Positions 22,793-34,943 of a stretch of 64,000 nt of DNA are shown here, in pieces; positions within the stretch are counted from its first letter, which is position 1; each line of letters opens with the position of its first letter. Location: assembly GCA_012931725.1 (NCBI GenBank), contig CM022944.1:37856094-37920093 (forward strand), read 5' to 3'. The position numbers were made by a program, and so were the translations under genes. This DNA is from Litsea cubeba (Eukaryota; Streptophyta; Magnoliopsida; Laurales; Lauraceae). Under the pieces are notes generated by a model, which was not told the origin of the DNA, ran no database searches, and was given only the letters and a program-made list of their open reading frames with translations.

Positions 22793-23276
22793 TGTTAGAC
22801 ATGAGTGGTCTCCTCATGACCATATGTGCAACACTGTTGGGACCCACGGTTTGAGCCCACTAATTTAAGTTACTTTCCCCTTTTTTTAATTTTTTGGTTT
22901 TACTAAGTTTATCTTGGATTAAATTTTAGTAAGCCCAATCAAATAGGACTCTTGTTGACTGATTTGAGGGATTTAAGGAAACTTACTTTTATTAGACTTC
23001 TTTGATGGGAAGAAATTTCTCTAGGGGCTTATCTATATATATGGTTTTTCGGTCCTCTCTCTTAACCTTCGAGATCTGAAAAGTACCCATCAACTTCACG
23101 CATATTGGAGTGGGTGATAAGGGTGATAGGAGAAAATCCTATTCATAAAAAGAGATCCGCTCATCATCAAGATCATGACACAAGGTATGCTTTTAGTATT
23201 TTAGATTATCCATTGTTAATGTGTAAATCAAGATCCATAGGTTTGATTTGAATTGGAAACTATTTTAGATCTAACA
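22793..23276 (+). repeat. Right LTR of copia-2 (484 bp)
   Basis: TGTTAGACATGAGTGG...GATCTAACA followed by TSD TTTGA. Includes the TATATATATGG box (near 23033-23043) missing from the left LTR. Several substitutions separate the two LTRs, so the element is clearly older than gypsy-1. Confidence 0.9.
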
Positions 23277-23281
23277 TTTGA

Positions 23282-24213
23282 TACATTTATTATCCATAGA
23301 ATTATATTACATACTAATATTAAAGATTTAGTTATTCGATTTTCATCATTCTTCCTTCCTTTTTCCTCTTTGGGGCTTTACAAAGAGGAAGAGTTTTGTG
23401 GATAGTTAAACCAAAATCAAGAAATATTTTTGTTAGGTGTTTGAAACAATGGTTGGATTTAATAAAAAGCTTTGACTGTTTTGCTAATGGTAATAAGATG
23501 ATATGATACTCCAAGATTTATTATGTGTTGAATTTGCAGCTAATAGCTAGAGGTGGCAAATGGGTGGGGTCAAAATAGATTAGAATGATCAAGGCTGTGT
23601 ACAACTTAAAGCCCAATCTGATCCAATCAATCTTAAAAAGGGTCAAATAATCCAATCCCACAACAGATGCGGGTCAACCCGATGGGACCTTCATAACCCA
23701 CATCCAATGTGGAAAACCAACTTTACTCGACCTAACCCAACTCAACTTACGGAAGTTTGGCCCAAACACAATCCGTTCCAAGTATTAGATTATTTGAGTT
23801 GGGTTGTAGGAAAAAAAATACCAAAGTACATAACTATTACACACCGAAAAGCATTTAAATCGGTTAATATGCAGGTAAGTCCTAACCTTACCCATTTAGA
23901 TGGATTGTGCACTTCAACCCTAACTTGCTCCACTTTCTAGCGTGTCAGATTAATCTGAACCATGACCGATTCATATAGGATTCTGGTCTGGTTAGCGAGT
24001 AGAACCCTTTCACATTACATGTTGTACAAGCATCGGCTTATGGTTACTCCAAGCAGAGTGATTCCCAAAATCACGTTGTTGGCAATACAAAATGTGAAAA
24101 TATAGTTATGTTTTCACAACATGATGAATCTAAAAGTGTAAATCCATTTAGTCTTAGTGACATAAAGGCCAATAGGTATATGGAGTGGAGCAAATTATGT
24201 GAAAAGGTTGAAT
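23282..24213 (+). other. Block A unique non-coding sequence
   Basis: Aligns with 53045-54137 of block B with many small differences. It lacks the 130-bp MITE found there at 53271-53400. No gene is seen; short ORFs are not conserved between the two blocks. Confidence 0.8.
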
Positions 24214-24829
24214 CAACAAAAGGGGAGAATTGTTTGTTTTGCTCTCGCCCTCCATTGCTTGTTTTGCTTGGAAAGTGTTCCACAACAAACTCCCCACTAA
24301 TGATTGGGCACAGTCCATTGGTGTGCAGCTGGCGTCTACATGCTACCTCTGTGGCAAGCACCAAGAGTCAGCCTTCAGCCTATTCTTCCTCTGCTCCTTT
24401 GCTTTGCTCTTCTAGGAATGGTTTCAGCTCAAAGGAAACTTCAGTGCACCTCCTGTAGTCACTGCCTCTTCTATATGGAGCTCTCTCTCAGCTAGTTCTT
24501 GTTCGAATGCTAAAACGGGGCTGGGTGCTCTCTTCCTGGTTGCTTTGTTTAGTTTGTGGAAGGTCAAGAACCTTGTTCTCTATAACAATTTGAAGCCTTC
24601 TCAAGAAGCTGTTATCAATTTCTTCATGGAAGATGCTCCCTACTCTCTTGGTAAAATGACTTCCTCGCTTTTTAGCTCCTCTTTAGATTCTTTTTTTGCT
24701 TTATGTAATCAGCACTATTTTAGTTTGAGATAGTGGGCAGGCTTTTCTGTTGGTGATCCCTGTTGTGCTTTCTTTTAGCTGTTTTTCCTTCCAATTTTGC
24801 AACTTAGCAAAAAACAAAAAACAAAAAAG
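24214..24829 (+). mobile_element. 5'-truncated LINE (L1-type) with A-rich tail
   Basis: Encodes a zf-RVT segment: PSIACFAWKVFHNKLPTND and then CYLCGKHQES, the Cys-rich end of plant L1 ORF2. A trailing segment includes LWKVKNLVLYNN. It ends in an A-rich tail (AAAAAACAAAAAACAAAAAA, about 24808-24827). The 5' part of ORF2 is absent. Block B has a different insertion at the same place. Confidence 0.8.
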
Positions 24830-25292
24830 GTCCATTCCTTTAATTCATAGGGTTCCTGTCAATAGCATGGACGAAAAGTCCAACACCATTCAGGCGCCGA
24901 AGTCAAGTATTAGTGATGGAAATCCATCTTTAACTGCCTTTAAGATTTTATTTTGAGGATTAGTTTGAATAGTACAAATATAGTAAATTAAACATCATAA
25001 GTGGAAGAAAGCTTGGTTGTTTACTGCGTTGCCATTTCATGATGTCCACTCTATAATATTGGATTATGGTGTTTTGTGATACCAGTAGTAGTACCATCAT
25101 GGTTAGCCATTTCTTTGTGCCATATTAACCATGAAGTTTTGGGTTATATCCAATGGTTAATTGGCCCTTTTTACTTAGACCACTTGTGAAGTACAATGTC
25201 TATGTGAGTAATTAGTCATAATTTCACTAATTAAGGATATGTATTTTAATATTACACAAACAAAAGAAATGCTTTGATCCATTGAATATTGG

Positions 25293-25459
25293 CCTTGGGG
25301 TGAAGGTCCAGGTCAGAGTTCGGGTCCAAGTGATCCATTCTTATTCACGATGGATTTTGTCTGTTTGTCGCAAAAGCTATGCTTCCGTGGACTAACCAGC
25401 TGATCAAGGCCAAGGTCCAAGTCTAGGTTCGAGTCAGTGTTCGGGTCCAAATGATCCAT
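25293..25459 (+). repeat. Local tandem duplication in block A
   Basis: The segment with GTTCGGGTCCAA...GATCCATT is present twice (25317 and 25440 regions). Block B has it once (about 55069-55090). Confidence 0.6.
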
Positions 25460-25731
25460 TTTTTTATAGAAAAACTCCCTCATTGCTGAATACATATTAC
25501 ATCAGAGAATCGACAAGAACTTGTTGTCTAATAAAATCTGGTAATTGATCCCACCAAAGCCTCATGTCCTTCACAAATTTAGCGTGTCTAGCAAGTTTAT
25601 GAGCCGCTTCATTATCCTCCGTGCCCATATGAGCCACGTTATAACTAGTAAAATGTTTCAATAGTTATGTGATCTCGTAAAATCATGTTACATGTCTTGA
25701 TAAGTTTGGAGTATGAGAGCTTAAAACTTCC
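25460..25731 (-). mobile_element. LINE 3' end fragment (RNase H tail), 272 bp
   Basis: The minus strand reads NEAAHKLARHAKFVKDM then WWDQLPDFIRQQVLVDS and a stop, the C-terminal RNase H-like end of a plant LINE ORF2, followed by a short A tail (T run on plus at 25460). Imperfect 13-bp TSDs flank it: CCAAATGATCCAT (25447-25459) and CCAAGTGGTCCAT (25732-25744). Block B lacks it. Confidence 0.75.
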
Positions 25732-25744
25732 CCAAGTGGTCCAT

Positions 25745-26127
25745 TCTTATTGGTGTTGGATTTTGCCTGTTTACCGCAAAAGCTATCCTTCTGTGTCGTG
25801 ACCAGCTGCTAATATTTGCAATACGTACCTATGATATTATTGACAATATTACTTTTTGCTTAAGTAATGGGATGATAATTTCTTAATACAACCTCTCTCT
25901 CCTTTTTTTTTATTTTTCTTTTTATTTTTCTTTTTCCTTATATCTATCTTCTCTTCTTCTAACGTTATAGCTTTCTTATGTATCGTTTTCTTCTCTCTCC
26001 GTCCTCCATCAAGATACAGCTTTGAGAGATGAAACCATACAAAAAGAGCAACGTCCATCTATCTCTTTATTGTTGATCTTCTTCTCCTTACTCTAACATT
26101 TTATATTTAAAATTGTCATATGGTGGA
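25745..26127 (+). other. Block A unique non-coding sequence
   Basis: Aligns with about 55100-55460 of block B (e.g. TCTTCTTCTAACGTTATAGC in both). A pyrimidine-rich low-complexity tract lies at 25890-25960. No gene seen. Confidence 0.75.
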
Positions 26128-26132
26128 GGAGT

Positions 26133-28845
26133 TGTCACATCTCGGTCCCGAATTACCCTGGCCTAGGGTAATCCTCGAGGTGAGACATACATACTCCCGT
26201 GTGATAGTACCTGTCGCGAGTCAAATACAACATATGAAGGAGATAACTAATTCCACTCGTGAGTCAAACTCACTTGAACCAATTAAAACATTTCAATTTA
26301 AGCGGAAACTGTACTTACAAAATGAATATCATTCCCCATTCAGTCCATTTAAACATTCAAGTTTAATACAAAGGAACTTTTACAAGTTTATACATTGTCA
26401 ACAAAAGAGGGTCTACAAGGAACCCTGTACAACAATACCAAAAGTATAATCAAAATATAAAAGAAGGTCATAGTGTGACTACACAAAAAGAAGTTAGTCA
26501 CACCCTAACTATAAGCTCTAAATGTGTGTAGTGCCCTACGAAGAAGGAAAATCTAAATTTGCCCAACATCGGAACACTACTCTAGTCCCGGAGGAACCTC
26601 TTGAGTACCCTCCTCTCCCTCCTGGACCTCCTCAAGGCCAGGAGGTGCATCTGAGCCTGTGACACCAAGAGTAATACCTCAAATACGACGAATTGGCAAG
26701 TACATGCAATAAAAAGAATATACATAATAATTGAAATTGAATTTACTTGACAATGATAAATGAGGTATCAATGTAAAAGATCAACTAAACAAATGTGTTA
26801 AAATGAGTTAATTCATACTTTTGAAATCAAATGAATGAAATACATACTAAATGGGCAACTACAATAAGCTCATCCTCTCAATGAGAGCAAATCTAGTTGG
26901 GATGTCACCAGCGATCCGGCCAAAGGCTAGCTGGCTACCCGGTTTTGAAGTTCCAGAGCTCCAGACGACATACTACAGTAGTCTCAATTCATACAAGCCA
27001 AGTTTAACCCCGTCGGATATTACAAGGTCGAAGCTAAGTAGTGCCGACTCGATCGAATCATATAAAAATCAAATTGAACAAGTTTATATTGACTTGTTTT
27101 GAAAATCGAATCAAATGATAATCATATACAGATGAATACTTACTTGACTCTATATTTCCAATGAATACTAATTAATTGTATAACATTCTGGAGTTTCAAT
27201 TTGGGATGAATAATTGAATCGTAATTGACATTAATAATACAATATATCAATAAAGAAAATTAATTTCAATATGAAATGAATAATTTTAGGGCATTAATAC
27301 ATTTACTAGTCAACATAAATATTTTTATGGTCTTTCACTGTCCAATACAAGGTAATTTAAGAGGATCAACGTATTAATACTCATTGAGTGTGACTTATTA
27401 GGAAATACGTTGAATCTCCAATTAATCTTCTTGGCATAGTGTTTAGACTAATGTATAACATTAAGAAGAATTATAGATGATTATCATAGAGTAAGAGTGC
27501 AATTACACCCCTCTAATATGGGTCAGTTGGGCCAAAAAACCCAAACAAATGGGTTCAGGTCTGCTCGAGCGGCCATTGGCGCGCTCGATCGCCCACTCCA
27601 GGATTTCCAGTCCGGAAATCTGATAGTCACCCCCCCCCCCCCCTCTTTTTTTGTTCGTTGCTGTAAGCCTCACATGGTCACCTGTCACCATCCAAAGGCT
27701 ACCATTTCAACACATGGTTTCAATGTATAAAGCACTTTGTTCCATCATATAGAAATGCTACATGTGTCCATGTATAAAAAGTGTGGTTTCCATCCAATTT
27801 CCACCATTTCAACACTACACCCTACACATGTTTCCAATATATTTAAATACTCATACACCTCTATGTTACATACATCTCTTCACCCCTCATTCCATTTATC
27901 AAATAAAAATCATAAAAACCATAAAATCCATGTATTCATTATGAGAGTAAAATAAAATCAAAATTGGAGTATCATGAATCAATGAAGTATATAAAAAAAA
28001 TGTAAACTCAATTTAAAGTCTATACTTGCCTCAATTAGAGATTTCCAAGTCCTTTTTACTCAAATAGATCAAAAGCCCCAAAAACCCCAAATAAATCAAA
28101 CCCTAATCAAAGAAATCCATGAAAATGAATGAATATGCATGCATTGATAAACCAAGGGTCTCATGACCCTATTATAACCCATAATAATTCAAGAATATAA
28201 CTCAAATGGAGTTTGGCTCTTACCTATAGTGAGGGATCCGAATTTGAAGAAAATAGAGATGATGAAGATGGGTATTTATTTGTCCACCAAAAATGGAGAG
28301 AAGAGTGAAGAAGATGAAGGTGAGTCCACTCCTTAGCTCCTAAGCACATGCAAGCAATACTTTGGATGATTGGAGAATAAGAGATGAAAAGGAAAGAGGA
28401 AAGGGAGTAGTAGAGAGGAAGGAATGAAAAGGATGGGTTAGTTGGGCTTATAAGAGATAAGGTTGTCATTTTTTTTTTGCTGGTAAGTCCATTAAATTTG
28501 GATATTTCCATATTGAGTCAAATGAGGGTCCATTAATACAACGGTTAGTCAAATGAGGTGGGGTCAAATATGAAAGTTGGCGTGCTCTACGAGATACACG
28601 CGTTATTTCTAAAATGACGTGCAAATGATGCAAAATGCAAAAATTGATAATTACGAAAAGGCCCTTAACCTCAATTAACCGAGTCAATCCACTTCAAACC
28701 CACCTAGTCTAGGCTCAAGACCCAACTAACTTGACTCACAAGGACTAATTAATACTAATTGTCATAATTAGTAGCTAAGCATAATTAATTAAGCTAGGAC
28801 AATAAATTAGTACTAAACAAGGTTTATTTGGGTCGGGGTGTAACA
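26133..28845 (-). mobile_element. Solo LTR of a Tekay-like gypsy element (2713 bp)
   Basis: Bounded by TG...CA (plus: TGTCACATCTCGG...GGGGTGTAACA) and exact GGAGT TSDs (26128-26132, 28846-28850). Read on the minus strand it starts TGTTACACCCCGACC, like the LTRs of gypsy-2 (TGTAACACCCC), and shares several blocks with them. No PBS, PPT or coding domain was found inside, so it is most simply a solo LTR left by LTR-LTR recombination. It contains a C14 run at 27630-27643. Block B has the uninserted site near 55467. Confidence 0.82.
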
Positions 28846-28850
28846 GGAGT

Positions 28851-29032
28851 TATTATAGAGTGCGACAAGAACATGATCTGGATTTGAGAGGAAAGAGGTT
28901 GAGATGCAGTCGCGAACATAGTCAGAACCATAACCAGCTCGATCTTAATATTGATAGTAGCTATGCCTATGATACCATGGGAATGCTTAAGGTCTTCTCC
29001 AAATTACTTATAGTGGATTAAGAATAGGCAAT
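28851..29032 (+). other. Block A unique sequence between two insertions
   Basis: 182 bp matching about 55468-55657 of block B (ACAAGAACATGATCTGGATT in both), stranded between the solo LTR and copia-3. Confidence 0.85.
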
Positions 29033-29346
29033 TGTTGGCTTAATGGGTCCAAACCAAGTGGGTTCATGGTCATGGGTATTTTGGTAATTATTCCAGGACT
29101 TTCTTATTGACAATGATAGGGTTTATTAGGGGATAAAAAGAGAACATATTATATATGATGTAATGTGTAACCCATGAGATGTACTGCATATTATACAGAG
29201 AGTGAACCCAAGGAGAGTCGAGTTTCTTTCCCGTGGACGTAGGCAAGTTCGTCGAACCACGTAATTCTTATGTGTGTCTTTTTCTTTTGTGGTTGATTGC
29301 TTATTCGATCGCATTGATTCACGTTTTTGCATACACATGCATAACA
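29033..29346 (+). repeat. Left LTR of copia-3 (314 bp)
   Basis: TGTTGGCTTAATGGG...ATGCATAACA. It contains ATATTATATATGATG, a TATA-like box, near 29147-29161. Confidence 0.9.
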
Positions 29347-29348
29347 AG

Positions 29349-29361
29349 TGGTATCAGAGCC
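29349..29361 (+). promoter_or_regulatory. Copia-3 primer binding site (tRNA-iMet type)
   Basis: TGGTATCAGAGCC, two bases after the 5' LTR. Confidence 0.95.
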
Positions 29362-30327
29362 TTGAATTTACTAAGGTTGGATTGTGCTGTGTTGCAATGA
29401 CGGAACAAATCAAGGAATTGATCCGGATTTCGGCACGACATCTTCGTTGCAGAAAATAGCAGGAGATTGGTTTCGATCTCGGGTGGGCCACACAAATCGT
29501 AACGTGTCTGTGATTTGGAATCCTGTTGCAGAACCAGAATTGCAAACAAGCTCTTGATTTGGACGATCTCCACCGAACGCCGTGCCGCCATTGTCGCTGG
29601 ACCAAAAGAAGACCACCGTGCGCCTCCGCTGCTGCCTCTATGCTGTAGACCAGAGAGGAAGGAGCACAGCCTCCCTCCATCGGTTCTGGTTGCAGAACTA
29701 GAACAGAAGTCGAAGAAGAAGACTTGATTCGCAGGATCGCCACCAGACCCTCACGTCTTTACCGGATTTCCTGTGTGTCGCTGGAGAAAGAGGATCGCCA
29801 CCTAACGCCACGCCGTGCCACTGCTTGACTCAAGGAAGAAGGAAAGCAGCAGGGCTGCTATCTTAGACTCCGGTTACAGAAACCAGAACAAAACAAGAAG
29901 ACGACCTGGGTTTTTGCCCAGGCTAGGTTATGTCTAGGTCAACTTGACCCGTTTGCAGAAGCCCAGCCAGTAACACGCTGACATCAGCGAACGGTATGGT
30001 CAGCAGGGGTTTGATTGGGAATCAACGCCATAAACTTGTTTCGTCGATATCTTGATCATTCGAGGTTAAGTCGAAAATCAGTTTATGCCTATAGACTTAT
30101 TACAAGCAGATATACATAGTTGTGGAAGAAGATTGGTTATTTGATGGTCAACAAGAAAGTTTGAATAATCGGAGCGTAGAAAATAGTTTTTGCTATATCG
30201 GAGTCATCCAAAGTCGAATTTCAGATCCGTTTCTTCCAGCATGCTCGTGGTGACGAGATCTACAAACTGGTGCAGAAATTGAGGTTAGTGAAAGTTGTTT
30301 ATTTTTTTTTGTTATTTAATCGATGAG
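29362..30327 (+). other. Copia-3 leader
   Basis: About 970 bp between the PBS and the gag ATG. Short ORFs on both strands are without recognisable content. The repeated wording CGCCACC...ACGCC...TTGCAGAACCAGAA suggests internal duplications of about 110-140 bp within 29500-29900. Confidence 0.6.
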
Positions 30328-31070
30328 ATGGAGAACAACACTGTGAACACTATCATGATCAAACTCAACTATACCAATTGGTTGCTTTGGAAACCTAAGA
30401 TGGAGGATATCCTCTACTGCAAAGACCTCTATGATCCCATTGAGGGGGATAATGCCCGACCAAAAGAGATGTCTGATCCATATTAAAAAAAAAGATGGAT
30501 AGAAAGACCATTGGTCACATCAGACAGCGGGTAGATAACAGCATATTCCACCATGTGTCTAATGAAACCAATGCGAGAACCCTTTGAAAAAAGTTAGAAA
30601 AAAGAAATGAGAAGAAAACTATCGTGAATAAAGCTTTTCTAATTAGAGAGCCTATGAACATGAAACTCAAGGAGGGTGGTAAAATTGAAAATCACATAAG
30701 TGATTTCCAATGCATTGTGAATGAGTTAGCTATAATGAACATGGTCCTTAATGATGAGATGCAAGCTTTATTTCTTCTAAGTTTTTTACTAGATACATGG
30801 GAAAGATTAGTTGTTTCTGTTAGCAACTCTACACCAAATGGTGTGTTGTCAATGAGTCAGGTTACTAACAGCTTATTGAATGAAGAAACATGAAGAAAAA
30901 CTACAGGGACAGATAATGCACAGGCCTTTGTTATAGAGAAAAGGGGGAGGAGTAAGAGTAAGGGACCAAAAGGGGGTTGTGGCAAGTCTAGAGGTGGATC
31001 ACAGACTAAGAAAAAGTCAAGAAAATATTTTCATTGTGGCAAGGAGGGTCAAATTAAGAAGAATTATTTT
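30328..31070 (+). pseudogene. Copia-3 gag
   Basis: Begins at an ATG (MENNTVNTIMIKLNYTNWLLW), the classic copia Gag start, and is interrupted by stops from 30484. The core LREPMNMKLKEGG-like region continues at 30624-30893 (MKLKEGGKIENHISDFQCIV; LLSFLLDTWERLVVSVSNS). The basic tail leads to a degenerate zinc knuckle (FHCGKEGQIKKNY at about 31030-31067), where the first and last Cys and the His are lost. Confidence 0.85.
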
Positions 31071-31199
31071 GCCTTAAAAGAAAAGAAAGAAGCCAACAAT
31101 GAGCAGAAGAATGACACTAACACTATAGCTACTTTGGATAATGAAGTAGTGGTACTGGCTAGTGAAGATGAAGAGTGTTTTAGTGTTGTAGATGATCAG

Positions 31200-32640
31200 G
31201 TTGAGTGGATTGTTGACACGGTGGCATCCTACCATTCTACTCCTTGTAAGGAGATGTTCACGACGTACAAAGCATGGTATGTTGGCATTTTTTTAAGATA
31301 GGCAACACAAGTCATTCGAATATTGTTAAGATCGGTGATGTCTGTATTCAAACCAATATTGGTTGCACAATGACGTTGAAAGATATGCTACGTATTCCTA
31401 ATCTGCGGTTGAATCTGATTTTCAGGACTTCATTGGACTGTGCAGGTTATGAGAGTTACTTTAGAAATGGCAAGTGGAAACTCACTAAATGGTCTCTTAT
31501 TTTTGTGAGAGGGAAGGCGTGTAATACGCTGTACAAGACACATGTGAAGCTATGCAAATGTGTATTGAATGCTGTTGAAGACAGATCCTCTCCAAATTTA
31601 TGGCACAAGAGACTTGGACATATGAGTGAGAAAGGACTACAGTTGTTGGCAAAGAAAGATCTGATTCATTACTCCAAAGGTACATCCCTTGACCCTTGTG
31701 AATATTGCTTGTTTGGTAAACAACATAGGGCTTCTTTCTCTAAAACATCAACGATAAAACCTAATGTGTTGGATTTGGTATATTCTGATGTTTGTGGTCC
31801 CATGGAGGTGGAGTCATTGGGTGACAATAAGTTTTTTGTCACATTTATTTATGATGCATCTAGGAAAGTCTGGGTTTATGCATTGAAATCAAAGGATCGG
31901 GTGTTTTAGGTATTTCAGCAGTTTCATGTCATTGTTGAAAGAGAAACACGAAAGCTCTTGAAATGTCTCCTCGTAGATAATGGTGATGAGTACACATCCA
32001 ACCAGTTTAAAAGCTATTGCTCGAAACATGATATTCGCCATGAAAGAACAATTCCTGGTACTCCACAGCACAATGGTGTGGCAGAGAGAATGAACCGCAC
32101 TATTCTTGAAAGGATGAGATGCATGATTAGAGTGGCCCAGCTACCCAAGCCATTTTGGGGTGAAGCTGTTCTGACTTCGTTCACCTAATTAACAGGTCTC
32201 CCTCAGTTTCTTTGGATTTTGACCTTCCGGAGAGGATATGGACAGGTAAAGATGTTTCTTATTCTCATTTGAAGGTGTTTGGGTGCAAGGTTTTTGCATA
32301 TGTACCAAAGGAGCAACGCTCAAAGCCGGATAATAAGGCAATATGTTGCATTTGTCTTGGCTATGGTGGAGCTGAGTTTGGCTACAGGTTATGGAATCCA
32401 GAAAAGAGAAAAATTATCAGAAGTAGGGATGTGGTGTTTCATGAAGACCAGTTCTTTGGAGATATTGAAAAGACTAGAAAGTCTAATGAAGTTGTTGATG
32501 GAGTGGTTAATCTCACATTGACTCATTCTCCAGTGCAGACTATAGGTGGAGAAGGTGGACAAAACGATCCAGATCATGATGAGGCGCAGGGGTTGCCAAA
32601 TGAACAGGGTGTTGAGCAGGGGGAGCAGTCTCCTTAGTCA
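31200..32640 (+). pseudogene. Copia-3 protease and integrase
   Basis: Protease remnant WIVDTVASYH (31208-31237) lacks the normal DTGAS glycine. The pre-integrase region has LWHKRLGHMSEKGLQLLAKK and CEYCLFGKQHRASF. The integrase core shows the first Asp (VYSDVCGPME), second Asp (LLVDNGDEYTSNQF) and Glu (HNGVAERMNRTILERM). A stop ends the frame at 31909; two further frames (31958-32188 and 32212-32637) carry the rest, including the C-terminal FGCKVFAYVPKEQRSKPDNKA block. Confidence 0.88.
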
Positions 32641-32689
32641 TAAACCACAGAATCTCAGGCTAGGAGGTCTACTCGAGAGCGTCAACCAT

Positions 32690-34291
32690 CAACAAGATAT
32701 CAAGCAGCAGATTATATTTTGCTTGCTGATGAGGGCGACCCAGAGAGCTACCAAAAAGCAAAAACCCATGCAGATAAAGATGAGTGGATGAAAGCTATGC
32801 AGGATGAGATGAGTTCCTTGAAAAAAAAATAACACTTACGAGTTGGTGGAACTTCTAAAAGGCCGGAAGGTTTTAAAGAACAAATGGGTGTTCAAGTTGA
32901 AGAGAGATGACAGTGAAAAATTGATAAAGCACAAAGCACGGCTAGTGGTTAAAAGCTTTGCGCAGACGAAGGGAATTGACTTCGACGAAATATTCTCTCC
33001 AGTTGTGAAGATGACTTCTATCAGAGTTGTCTTGGGTCTAGCTGCCAGCATGGACCTTGATCTTGAATAAGACGTGAAGACTGCATTTCTTCATGGTGAT
33101 TTGAAAGAAGAGATCTACATGACTCAACCGGAGGGGTTTGAGGTAGAAGGAAAAGAACAATTGGTTTGCAGGTTGAAAAGGAGTCTCTACGGGCTGAAAC
33201 AAGCGCCGAGCCAATGGTACAAGAAGTTTAATTCATTCATGGTGAGTAATGAGTACCGGAGGACAGCAGCTGATCACTGTGTTTATGTTCGTAAATTTAG
33301 TAATGGCAAATTTATCATCCTTCTTTTATATGTAAATGATATGTTGATAGTTGGACATGATAGCAACATGATTGGTAGATTAAAAAGGGATCATGTCAAA
33401 AGTCTTTGACATGAAAGACTTGGGTCCCTCATGACAGATATTGGGAATGCAAATACGTCGTGACAGGAATGCCAAGAAGTTGTGGTTGTCACAGGAGAAA
33501 TATGTTGAACAGGTGCTAGTGAGATTCAACATCATAGATGCTAAGACAGTTAGCATGCCTTTCGCCAGTCACTTCAAGCTCAGTAAGAGATTATGTCCTA
33601 CTACAAATGAAGAAAAGGAATGGATGATGTTTGTTCCATACTCCTCAGCAGTTGGGAGTCTTATGTATGCCATGGTGTGTACACGGTCAGACATTGCTCA
33701 TGCAGTGGGTTTAGTGAGTAGATTTCTTTCTAACCATGGGAAAGAGCATTGGAAAGCAGTGAAGTGGATCTTCAGATATTTGAGAGGTACATCAAATTTG
33801 TGCTTGTGTTTCGGAGGCTCAAAACCAGTACTTGAAGGCTTTACAGATGCTGATTCTGTAGGCGATCGTGATCGTCGGTTGTCTACTTCTGAGTACTTAT
33901 TTACTTCTGCAGGGGGAGCTATTTCCTGGCAGTCTAAGTTGCAGAAGTGTACATCATTGTCTACAACTGAAGCAGAATACATAGTTGCTAATGAAGTAGG
34001 GAAGGAGATGATTTGGTTGAGGAATTTCTTTTGAGAACTGGGTTTGAAGCAAGGAGAGTATTAGTCTACTATGATAGTTAGAGTGCTATGGATCTTAGTA
34101 AGAACGCTAAATACCATGCCCGCATGAAGCACGTTGATGTGAGATATCATTGGATTCATAAGGTCATCGAAAAGAATCTTATGAAGCTGGAAAAGATTCA
34201 CACTGACAAGAATCCCTCGGACATGATGACTAAGGTTGTGTCTAAAGGAAAGCTGGAGCTGTGTTCAGAGTTGGCAGGACTGGACTCCTAG
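32690..34291 (+). pseudogene. Copia-3 RT and RNase H
   Basis: Starts near 32690. An A9 run at 32821-32829 adds a frameshift before VLKNKWVFKLKRDD. FLHGDLKEEIYMTQPEGFEV and YGLKQAPSQWYKKF follow, then LLYVNDMLIVGHD at about 33325-33360: the catalytic YVDD is YVND, removing an essential aspartate. The C-terminal half has PYSSAVGSLMYAMVCTRSDI, DADSVGDRDRR, STTEAEYIVANEVGKEMIWL and the RNase H end KIHTDKNPSDMMTKVV at about 34193-34240. In-frame stops are at 33068, 33407 and 34032. Confidence 0.88.
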
Positions 34292-34337
34292 TAAGGGGGT
34301 TCAGAGGCATCTTCCCCATGGTCACGATGGGGGAGAT

Positions 34338-34655
34338 TGTTGGCTTAATGGGTCCAAACCAAGTGGGTTCATGGTCATGAGTATTTGGTAATTGTACCAG
34401 GACTTTCTTATTGACTAGGATAGGGTTTCTTGGGGATAAGAAAGAGAACATTATATATATGATGTAATGTGTAATCCATGAGATGTACTGCATACTATAT
34501 AGAGAGTGAACCTAAGGAGAGTCGAGTTTCTTTCCCATGGACGTAGGCAAGTTTGCTGAACCACGTAATTCTCTTGTGTGTGATTGCTTGTTCTTGTGTG
34601 GTTGATTGCTCGTTCGATCACGTTGATTCACGTTTCTGCATACATGCGCACAACA
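34338..34655 (+). repeat. Right LTR of copia-3 (318 bp)
   Basis: TGTTGGCTTAATGGG...GCGCACAACA. Differs from the left copy by scattered substitutions and small indels. Confidence 0.9.
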
Positions 34656-34660
34656 GTAAT

Positions 34661-34935
34661 GACTACTTATAAGAATACCATATCTGATGTTGTTTACAAT
34701 ATTCCCTCTTACCCATACCCAACCCAACAAGTGATCGATGTGTTTATGATTTATGATACAAAACAAGGTTGTGATGGGTATGAATCAGGTTGGGTTTAAT
34801 ACTGGTTGATTTTCTTTTTTATTTTAAAATTAAAAGTTCATAAATATTTCAAGTAAAGGTGAGAAGTCAAACTTGCAACCTATCCCTTTCAGGTTTAATA
34901 CACTACCACTAATGCCATAAAATATTTGTATAAGC
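34661..34935 (+). other. Block A unique non-coding sequence
   Basis: Matches about 55666-55938 of block B (CATATCTGATGTTGTTTACA in both). No gene. Confidence 0.85.
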
Positions 34936-34943
34936 ATACTTAT

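Larger units (their letters stand above)
8043..23276 (+). mobile_element. Copia-2: Ty1/copia element interrupted by gypsy-1
   Basis: TGTTAGAC...TCTAACA element with exact TTTGA TSDs (8038-8042 and 23277-23281). Left LTR 8043-8363, PBS-like TTGATATCAGAGC at 8365-8377, and a right LTR at 22793-23276 preceded by PPT CCAAGTGGGAGAT. The order gag, zinc knuckle, protease/integrase, RT, RNase H is that of copia. Gypsy-1 (10372-18345) is nested in gag; removing it and the duplicated flank leaves about 7.0 kb. Many stops and frameshifts make it non-functional. Block B carries the empty site. Confidence 0.93.
29033..34655 (+). mobile_element. Copia-3: complete but decayed Ty1/copia (Tork/TNT1-like)
   Basis: 5.6-kb element with LTRs 29033-29346 and 34338-34655, a canonical PBS and a GGGGGAGAT PPT. 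The flanking sequences GCAAT (29028-29032) and GTAAT (34656-34660) look like a TSD with one change. Block B retains the unfilled site (AATAGGCAATGG, about 55648-55659). LTRs differ by several percent, so this is an old insertion. Frameshifts and stops occur throughout gag-pol. Confidence 0.93.

Noticed and set aside
28224..28511. Hydrophobic 95-codon minus-strand ORF as a membrane protein gene
   Set aside because: It lies inside the solo LTR and arises from CT-rich sequence; no conservation or motif.
29354..29743. Overlapping ORFs on both strands after the copia-3 PBS
   Set aside because: They fall in the untranslated leader, and the copia Gag start is found later at 30328.
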